The translations under genes were made by a program, and so were the position numbers. A stretch of 64,000 bases of DNA from Aquarana catesbeiana (lineage: Eukaryota > Chordata > Amphibia > Anura > Ranidae). Below are positions 56,774 to 64,000 of this stretch, in pieces. The notes under the pieces were generated by a model. That model did not search any database, had not been told where the DNA came from, and saw only the letters and a list, made by a program, of their open reading frames with translations. The stretch lies in the NCBI RefSeq assembly GCF_042186555.1, contig NC_133326.1, forward strand, positions 435,095,077 through 435,159,076. Direction: 5' to 3'. Position 1 is the first letter of the stretch; each line of letters starts with the position of its first letter.

Positions 56774-58165
56774 TGTAGAACTGACCCCCGAAGCAGCTGC
56801 TGATATTTTGATTTGGGCCTGTACTATGCCTTACCACCCCCAATGACTTGACTCAACCCTTTGACACAACTGTGGTGCAGTGTTAGTGTGGAGCTAATGA
56901 TAGGGATAACCTCACAATGTACAATATAATAACCGGATACCCAGGTAATAACAAAGGTATACTATGTTCCACCTGTTGGAAAAGAAACAACACTCCACAC
57001 AAGTTGTACTTAACCAGAAAACGTAACTTTTACTGGAATATGAAAGTAGTATTACAATACTGGTACTGTCACACCAACGTAGCGCAACAACCCAAAATAT
57101 ATACACAATAAATTGTACACACAAAATGGTATTAACTGATCTCGGGAAGCGCATCTCCAAGTGGGACTAACGCCAGAATGGGAAATACCTTAATTCTGGG
57201 CACCTTCCTACTTCCAGTGCGCGCTTGTAACCACAAAAAGACAATGTATAGCACAAAAAACAATCCCTAGGAAGCTCCCCCTGCTTTAGAGTGTAAACTC
57301 TCTATTAATCACAACTAGGATGCAAGGTCTTGCAATGGAATAGGAAGTCCTCTCTTTGTCTTCTGTCTTCTTCTAACAATTATGAACTATAATTTGTAAT
57401 CCAGCGGTTAAATACACCAAGATTAAACAAAGTAGATGATGAAGGTATATTCGTGTAGTAACCCGTAACTGTCTCTGATGCAATTAACTTTGTGTAACAC
57501 AGTGTTAATATTGTGGTGAAGGGTAGGCTTCAGGCCTATTTGAAATCAGTCTCTAGTTCCTTCAATTCTCCTGTGTGGGGCTACAGGTCCCAGGACACTG
57601 TTACAGAATCAAGTGTGTAATAGTGCTTTAGGAAAGGACAGCTCCCTCCGGTGTACTGGGTCTTGCTTCTCTCCGGCCGGCGCCGTTGCACCGCTCCGCA
57701 AGATAGACCGGAACCCTCCGATGACTCCGACTGTCAGCCCGGATCCTTCTCTGTTCTGTTCCAGCGTCTCTCCAGCCCGTTGGTGCAAAGCAAAGTCGCT
57801 GGTCGTGCTGCTCCTGGTAGATGTAGGCCGCGTTCTGTGGAACACCTCCGCACAGGTCCTCACAGGCAGGCCATGCGTCCAAAGAGACCTAAGATGGCCA
57901 TGCGGAGACTTTTTATAGCCTACCCAGCATGCAATTCAGTACTGAGTCCTGCTGGGTAAATCACATGGCATGCTGGGTAGGTAGGTAGTTGTGGAAAGTA
58001 AATAAAAGTCACTTCCTGTCATATCCTCTGATGTTCTTCAAAGAGTAAAAATAAAATAAAGTCCATTCACCAATTTGGCCACTACATGGTGCCACATATT
58101 AAAATATAATACTGTTCATAAGTTAACATTGTATTACATCAATAAGCAAAAATGCTGGCACTACA
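56774..58165 (-). repeat. Gypsy no. 2 5' LTR
   Basis: 1.39 kb, matching 36971-38427 with clear indels and substitutions. TATAAAAA on the minus strand at 57910-57917. No separate gene. Confidence 0.9.
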
Positions 58166-58290
58166 CTACTCTTATGTGTGATTATTTCTGCAATAAATGT
58201 TTTTATTGTATTTATATTTGTCAAATTTCATCTGCCTATTGTGCACACCTCATATAAAGTCCCAGAGGGTGATACCTTTGTTTTTATTGT
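58166..58290 (+). other. 3' end of PLE-type repeat no. 3
   Basis: Follows the CTAC duplication; contains GCAATAAATGTTTTTATTGT. Continues the sequence interrupted at 36970. Confidence 0.55.
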
Positions 58291-58410
58291 ACTATTAGGG
58301 ATGGAGGTGTGTCACTGGTGACACCAGACCTTTTTTTTTATTTATATTGCATTGTAATATAAAATGAAATAGTTCAACTCACCATAATGCAGAATCAGTG
58401 GGAACCCTGA

Positions 58411-58870
58411 GCGTGTCACTTGCCACGTCGCCTGCCACCAGATGCAGAATGTCACTTGCCACGTTGCCTGCCACCAGATGTGGATTGTCACTTGCCACAT
58501 CGCTTGCCACCAGATGTGGATTGTCACCTGCCTTCAGATGTAGCTTGCTACTTGCCACCAGATGAGGAATGTCACTTGCCACACTGCCTGCCACTAGATA
58601 CAGAGGAACGTCACTTGCCATGCTGCCTGCCAGCAGATGCAGATCGTCATCAGCCACGTCGCCTGCCACTAGATGAGGAACGTCACTTGCCACGCTGCCT
58701 GCCACCAGATGCAGATTGTCACCTGGCACGTCGCCTGCCACCAGATGCAGATTGTCACTTGCCACGCTGCTTGCCACTAGATGCAGATTGTCACTTGCCA
58801 CGTTGCCTGCCAGTGCCACCAGATGAGGAATGTCACTTGCCACGTCGCCTGCTAAGTCACCAGATGTGAA
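58411..58870. repeat. 36-bp minisatellite with codon-multiple unit lengths
   Basis: About 13 units starting GTCACTTGCCACG...CCACCAGATGCAGAT. Most are 36 bp, with others of 24, 39 and 42 bp; the last is nearer 41. Open frames exist on both strands because of the repeat; the minus-strand one continues to 59149. No protein family recognised. Confidence 0.88.
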
Positions 58871-59215
58871 TTGTGACTGCATTGGTGGCAGCACTGGTTC
58901 ATTTAGCACAGAGGGAGGCCTCTGTGCAGTGGTTGTTTCTGAGCAAGGACAGGAGAGCGGTGATGTGGGGTGGGCAGTGACCGATGATGTCATCTCTCTG
59001 CTCCCCGCCGCACCTCTAACATTGAAGAGGCCCGTGCTGCGAGGGCAGAAGAGCGGTGATGCAGGGCGGCCGGAGAGAGATGATGTCATCTCTACTGCCA
59101 GCCCGCTTCTCTCATCCGCCCTCCTCTCTGATCCACCCGACTCTCTCATTTGCCCGCCCGCCTTGCTCTCTCATGCTGCCCGCCCTCTGCCTCACCCACG
59201 GCCTGTCAGCAGAGG
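58871..59215. other. GC-rich segment between minisatellite and Tc1 end
   Basis: Contains two related blocks with GATGATGTCATCTCTCTGC / GATGATGTCATCTCTACTGC, 100 bases apart. No gene recognised. Confidence 0.5.
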
Positions 59216-59467
59216 TTGGAGCGAAAGGTGGTTCTACAAAAGTATTGACTCAGGGGGGCTGAATACAAATGCACGCCACACTTTTCACATATTTATTTGT
59301 AAAAAATATTGAAAACCATTTATCATTTTCCTTCCACTTCACAATTATGTGCAACTTTGTGTTGGTCTATCACATAAAATACCCAAAAAAATACATTTAC
59401 GTTTTTGGTTGTAACATGACAAAATGTGGAAAATTTTAAGGGGTATGAATACTTTTTCAAGGCACTG
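59216..59467 (+). mobile_element. Solo end of a second Tc1/mariner family
   Basis: The right edge reads CTTTTTCAAGGCACTG followed by TA, a typical Tc1 end, with an inner direct-repeat-like GTATTGACTCAGGGGGG region at 59240. No transposase and no left end are seen, so it is a truncated copy. Confidence 0.75.
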
Positions 59468-59469
59468 TA

Positions 59470-60128
59470 TGCTATCACATAAATAATGGGGTACTCTGGA
59501 GGATTTGGCTTTTTACTAGTAAATAAATAAATGGAGGGACATATTTGACACACTAACAGCGCTACCCCTAGTTGTACACTGCATAATTTATATAAATTAG
59601 GTTCTACCCGTGTGTATCATTTTAAATTCCTATTTTGGGGGACCTCAGTGGGGTCAATTGGGGCCCTCTGGTGGAAACATACCATTGGTCTCTCCATCTG
59701 CCAAAGGTAAAAACTTGTTTTTTTTTAATAGTGTATGGCTATATGAGAACTTGATCTTATTTGGTAGGTGATCATTGTATACCAACACAGAGGAAACTGC
59801 TTATTCATCACTGTGTATGTACTAATGGTGAATGTCATATTTTACTCATAGAAACTTTGAATATATGAATCTTCTTGAGTATACCCGTGAAGAAAGGACT
59901 AACCTCTTCCTCAAGCGGGGCAGGTTAGAGTGGAGATACTGTTGTTTTATTTATACAATATGCATATAACTTCAGCTGTTTATTTTTTTAGAAATGTTGT
60001 ATGAACCATCAACAAGATGGAATTTTAATGTATACAAATAAATGTGTGTTTTATAGTAATTTCAATTGCCGTCTAAGTTGTCTTTAAATGCAGAACTCCG
60101 GGATCTGCTATAAATCCCTCATTAGTAC
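59470..60128 (+). other. AT-rich, PLE-like 3' sequence
   Basis: No gene. CAAATAAATGTGTGTTTTAT near 60038 and a poor hammerhead-like hairpin near 59885-59928 are reminiscent of PLE ends, but the evidence is thin. Confidence 0.35.
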
Positions 60129-60129
60129 A

Positions 60130-60142
60130 CCCCCCCCCCCCC

Positions 60143-60181
<39 letters not shown>
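60130..60181. repeat. C16 run and (CA)n microsatellite
   Basis: Sixteen C residues followed by about 17 CA units. Confidence 0.95.
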
Positions 60182-60404
60182 CACTAAACCGTTATTACAT
60201 TTGTGAAATTCCTTACCATTGAAGAGAAACGTCTAATTGAATTGTCAGGGAGTACTCTCTGTAATTCAAAAAATTCACCATCTATTAGAACAGGGATTAA
60301 ATCATATCCTCTCTGTTCTCTCTACACTATAATCAAACTACACTTCCCATCATGCTTTGGGAATTGCAGTTAATGTGGGAAGGTACACTAGGCCTGTACA
60401 TGTT
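60182..60404. other. Short unclassified segment
   Basis: Contains AACTACACTTCCCATCATGC, a phrase seen in many DNA-transposon-derived repeats. No gene or clear border. Confidence 0.35.
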
Positions 60405-61811
60405 TTTTATTTTTGTTTTAATACTTATTCTTTATTTATTCATTAAGATATTGTTACACAAATAGCAAAACAAAGTTAAAAAAACAACTTTATAAAATAT
60501 AGTGTAATATACTACAATGTAAAACATGTTATTACTTTAACTACCCACGCCCTCTCTCTACACCCCTAACCCCCCACCCCTGCACCACTCGATCTTCAAC
60601 CATATATCTGCTCTATTGACTATAAACCTATCAAAAAGAAAGAAGAGATAGGTAAATCTACTGTAGAGCGTCAAAGAAAAAAAAAAAAAGTATCAAAGTA
60701 AGGGGCGTGTAAGATCCACAGTAAAAAGGGAGAGAGAAGAAAAAAAGGGGAAAGAGAAAAAAAAGGAAAGAGCAAAAGGAGGGCAGGGGGTAATACTATA
60801 CACCCCCTTCACCCTATAAGGGAAAGCCCAACTTATCCAGCCAGGGTCTCCACTTTTCTTGAACTTTCTATAATTACCCTGTCTAATAAAAATCACTCTC
60901 TTGTTCCCTACTATTAAATTGATAGTCGCGACCCAGTTCTCTACAGATTTGGAGTTATGTGCTTGCCAGTGCTGTGCAATTTGTTTCCTCGTCTGAAATA
61001 GACATCTTAGAGCTGCTTCAATGGTGTCCTTCGAAACATTACCCCCCTCCATATTCCCCAGTAAGCAGGTCTTAACCATCGTCTCAATTGTAGTCTTAAA
61101 GGTTTTGTTTATCCCATTCACAATCTCTACCCAGTATCTGAATAGCTTCGGGCATTTCCATAACATGTGAATCTGATAGTTTTGTCGCCACCCAAGTTTA
61201 AACATTTTTTGGGGGGTATAACATACTCTATGAATTAGGAAAAGGTGGGATACCTTCTGTGAGGCAGAGATCAAGATGAGTGTTTCTCGTCTAAGGATCC
61301 CATCCCATTGCACTTAGTCATTGGCCCGACATCTCTCTCCCATCTCTCTCTACTCTTAGAAGGACCCACTCGATCTATTGTTCTAGCTTCTAGTCTTGCA
61401 TATAACCCAGAGATTAAACCTTTAGATGAATCTAAAGTCATTATTTGTGCCAAGATGGGAATCTGGGTCCATTCTACTGTCTGCGAACTGAACTGCTTCT
61501 GGATAGCATGCCTGATTTGGAGGTATTTATAGAATGAATTATTTGGTAGATTGAATTCCTGTTTCAAATCTAGGAATGTTTTCATAGTATTTCCCACATA
61601 TAATTTGCTTAGACGATTGATACCCTGGCTCACCCATTCCATAGACCTCTCTATGTCTCCTAATTCAACAAAATTTCTATTGTTCCAAAGAGGAACATAT
61701 TCTGATATTCCTCTATATCCCAATAGAACCTTTGTTGACTGCCATACTTTGCTAAATAATTTTATCGTTGGGCATCTATGGATAAATGAATCTGCTTCTT
61801 TTTTTTTTTTT
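60405..61811 (-). mobile_element. L1-type LINE no. 3, 5' truncated
   Basis: Only the C-terminal third of ORF2 and the 3' UTR are present, minus strand. The 3' end lies near 60405 where the minus strand becomes A-rich. The 5' edge is a 15-T run on the plus strand (61797-61811), so it abuts the A tail of another minus-strand retroposon or its own broken target. Confidence 0.75.
60693..61800 (-). pseudogene. L1 no. 3 ORF2, C-terminal region
   Basis: Reads SFIHRCPTIKLFSKVWQS, TMKTFLDLKQEFNLPNNSFY (compare TMKTFLDLRKEYDTPKNTFY in L1 no. 2), HRVCYTPQKMFKLGW and IHMLWKCPKLFRYWVEIV. The Cys/His motif has lost its first CXXC pair. A frameshift lies near 61290. The same subfamily as L1 no. 2 by these matches. 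It ends in a Ser/Phe-rich read-through near 60693. Confidence 0.82.
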
Positions 61812-62000
61812 TCCATATTTAATATTTTTATTACTGGTTTAAGAGGAAGAAAGGCATACACTTTACCATCATCAAATATAACATATTATGCATGTCTATA
61901 TGCTAATCTAATATACAAATAAATTCATTTTCTTCTAAAGCCAAGACCATGCTCTCTAAATACAACAAAGTCAAAACCTCATTACAATCCCCCAAACGCA
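61812..62000 (-). other. Retroposon-tail-like segment beside L1 no. 3
   Basis: The minus strand has AATAAAAATATTAAATATGG just before the A15 run, like the polyadenylated end of another element. No coding sequence. Confidence 0.4.
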
Positions 62001-63900
62001 TTAAGGCAGAGATCCTCTCCCGTAAAAATTCAAAAAGTGTGGCGCTATGAGCTACGTGAAAAAGTGATAAATAAATAATTCAAAAAGGTCTTAAATATTC
62101 AGTGACTACAAAGCAAATATTTCGGTGTGAACCAGAAAAAATGCTACGTGCATAAATGTAATAGTGAATAAAATGATACCACTTAAATACATATATTGAA
62201 TCAGGTGATGAAAAAAATCACAGAATGATATTGAATACAAAATCCAAATAGGTGAACGAACCAAAGTAAAAAGTTTGTGGTAGCAGTAAAAAAATTTTTT
62301 TTTTGTGATAAGCAGGTATCTCCTGAGCATGCAGGGGGATTGTTCAGACCCGGCAACCTGGTAGGTAAATGGACCGTAGGGGAACCAAAAGTGCACAGAA
62401 GGTTGAAATCGGTGCCAGGACCATCACCAAAAACCAAGGAGGCTTACCAGAAGTAGTGGCCTGAAATGGCATATGCCATACAGGTCAAAAAGGCTTGATG
62501 ACCAACAGGTCTAGGTATTATATCTGGCCAGATGTCATCACACAGATAAGGGGAAGGAATCAGCACGGCTTCCTCGTCAATGGATACACCATGAGCCAAG
62601 CGAATAATTTGTGTGACATGTGAGGGATAAAAACACTCACATAGCGTGATAACGTTTGAACTTGGATTTATTTAAAAATAAAGAATGGAAATAAACTCAC
62701 ATTTTCAGAAGATAAAAATAGCAGCATGTAATCTTGTAGCGGTAGTCATGAGGGGTCCACCCTCTCTCTGTGAGCTGAGGCGGTGACCGGAGTTCCTACG
62801 CTGTGGTGCACGGTGATGTTATCCTTTTGCTTGTTGACTGTATATATCTAGTACGTAGTTAGTGATGGGGGAATCTATTATGATGGATTTGTTTTAACAA
62901 TAAATGGAATTACGCTATGTGCGCTCTCCTTTGTTTTTATTGTTTTGGAATCCTTCTATTCATCACTTGGAGAAAAGCGTATGTGTTTATCCCAGGATAT
63001 TTGTTATTTGGAGGCTTGTGATCTACTTATCTCTGGTGAGTTTAACCCCCTGAGGGGAGTGTGTTCACACCTGGTGGAGTGGATTAATCGGTGGATGGTG
63101 CATGCTGTGACAACTTTATGATCTGCCTTGAACTACCTCTGAACCACTTCTATTACTTTATCACCTGTATGGACATTGTTCTGTGTGTAGTTGGCCACAC
63201 AATTATTTAATTTTGCTCAACAATAGCGCTGTTTCAGTATATAACTATTCCTTGTTTATCAATGTATGTTACTATACTTTTGCTTACAGGTCCACCCGAC
63301 ATGTTTCAACTAAACAGTCATCATCTGGGGTGTGGACCCCCTCATCCCACCGCTCTATATATAGATGAATAATGACCCCAACTGGAAGTGTCCGAAACCG
63401 GAAGTGCTTCTGGTGACCTCTGTTTCCGGTTCAGGGGGTGCTAATATACCAATCCTTCCCTAAAATTTGAAAGGGACTATATAAGTAGGAATCTGTAATT
63501 AATTTATTAATTAAAAAATCCCGATTCACATTGTAAAAAAAAGTTATATATGTGGCTTGGCATAGAACCGGCTATTTACCCCAGAGCCAAGCCTCACTGT
63601 GAATCCCACAACTCTGATAGGTGGGAGTGCAGCGGCACCGCCGCGCTCCACACACTATGCCAAGCCTCGTTGTCATGTCGCGTGATGACGTCACGCGCAT
63701 ATCAGGATAACGGCGGCAGTGCGCTCCACACTTGGTCAGCCAAGCCTCACTTTCAAAAACGCCAGCAACCACATCCAATCTGATCACAACTCCACAACTC
63801 CACAGGAAGTGGAGCCCGGCCTGAATACAGGGCCGGAAGAGCCGCCAAAGTGTCACCAAAGGCGGACATAGGCAAGGAGGAAAAATAGTAGATTATGTGG
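62001..63900 (-). mobile_element. PLE-like fragment no. 4
   Basis: No RT or endonuclease. Contains AGTGTGGCGCTATGAG near 62037, comparable to AGTGTAGCGCTAAAG at the palindrome arms, a hammerhead-like motif at 63290-63337, and GC-rich sequence with AAGCCTCACT repeated near 63590 and 63742. Borders uncertain. Confidence 0.5.
63290..63337 (-). ncRNA. Hammerhead-like motif in PLE-like fragment no. 4
   Basis: Minus strand: stem I GTCCAC / GTGGAC extended by CC / GG, box CAGATGA (one change from CUGAUGA), one extra U, stem II GACT / AGTT, GAAAC, and GTC before GGG. All required parts except the second base of the box are present. Confidence 0.55.
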
Positions 63901-64000
63901 AATTTTTGGCAATACAGAGTATGTGAAAATTGCTTAAAAAACTTAAAAAATTATGTGTAAAATGCCTTAAGCATAAAAAATGTATAAATGAATTACATTG
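63901..64000. other. AT-rich window end
   Basis: Nothing recognised. Confidence 0.4.

Larger units (their letters stand above)
36971..58165 (-). mobile_element. Ty3/Gypsy retrotransposon no. 2 with both LTRs, CTAC duplication
   Basis: Minus-strand element: 5' LTR at 56774-58165, Gag, protease, RT, RNase H, integrase, a C-terminal extension and 3' LTR at 36971-38427. CTAC precedes the left LTR (36967-36970) and follows the right LTR (58166-58169). About 12 kb of its 21 kb is later insertion (element no. 2 and the retrovirus). Frameshifts and stops break its genes. Confidence 0.9.
36044..58290 (+). mobile_element. PLE-type repeat no. 3, long arm, split by Gypsy no. 2
   Basis: Pieces 36044-36970 and 58166-58290 join across the Gypsy target duplication CTAC. 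The first contains the arm shared with 9346-9513, a diverged second copy of it, and a hammerhead-like motif. The second contains GCAATAAATGTTTTTATTGT, comparable to the CAATAAAGATG ends of the PLE above. No coding gene. The 3' limit near 58290 is approximate. Confidence 0.6.

Noticed and set aside
58307..58325. GTGTCAC-TG-GTGACAC palindrome as an operator
   Set aside because: A 7-bp inverted repeat is expected by chance in 64 kb and no gene is nearby.
59885..59928. Another hammerhead-like hairpin (CCGTGAAGAAAGG...CCTCTTCC...AAGCGGGG)
   Set aside because: Second box GAAA is missing and the stems are weak; kept only as a hint of PLE ancestry.
1..64000. tRNA, rRNA or conserved single-copy host exons
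   Set aside because: No cloverleaf, rRNA-like stretch or recognisable host protein exon was found by reading; a tRNA scan and protein search would be needed to exclude them formally.

Overview
The window is vertebrate, most likely anuran amphibian, genomic DNA made almost entirely of transposable elements. I found no convincing single-copy host gene, no tRNA or rRNA gene and nothing prokaryotic. The amphibian call is an inference from the mix of families: L1-type LINEs with a C-terminal Cys/His motif, Penelope-like elements (PLEs) with hammerhead-like motifs, sushi-type and other Ty3/Gypsy elements, a class I-like endogenous retrovirus, piggyBac, Tc1/mariner and PIF/Harbinger, all at high density.

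Positions 1-58290 read as one locus built by nested insertion into a single PLE-type repeat, whose inverted arms lie at 9346-9513 and 36044-36212 and whose long arm ends near 58290. On the left, a Harbinger element (7310-9342, minus) sits beside the left arm and is cut by a nearly complete L1 (1-7309). Between the arms lies a second L1 (about 9514-36043). It is split by a piggyBac element (9775-14722, TTAA duplication), a palindromic PLE-derived element (14905-21111, 16-bp duplication) and a Tc1 element (22572-34073, TA duplication). The Tc1 transposase gene is itself split by a sushi-type Gypsy element (22945-26765) and a PLE with RT and GIY-YIG remnants, an 88-bp satellite and a 244-bp palindrome (about 26943-33017).

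The long arm is interrupted by a minus-strand Gypsy element with LTRs (36971-58165, CTAC duplication). That element is interrupted in its integrase by a second palindromic PLE-derived element (39888-43118, 15-bp duplication) and in its RNase H by an endogenous retrovirus (44245-53082, ACTT duplication). The retroviral 5' LTR carries a TTAA-flanked MITE (51999-52512). From 58291 to the end are a 36-bp minisatellite, a solo Tc1 end, PLE-like debris, a 5'-truncated L1 (60405-61811, minus) and a further PLE fragment with a hammerhead-like motif.

All protein-coding remnants belong to mobile elements and nearly all carry frameshifts or stops. The most interesting signals are a set of hammerhead-like motifs whose closing stems co-vary between diverged PLE copies, two palindromic PLE-derived elements with long target duplications, a 244-bp near-perfect palindrome, and a second protease-like segment inside the retroviral pol. 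All boundaries were read by eye; copy identities are estimates.
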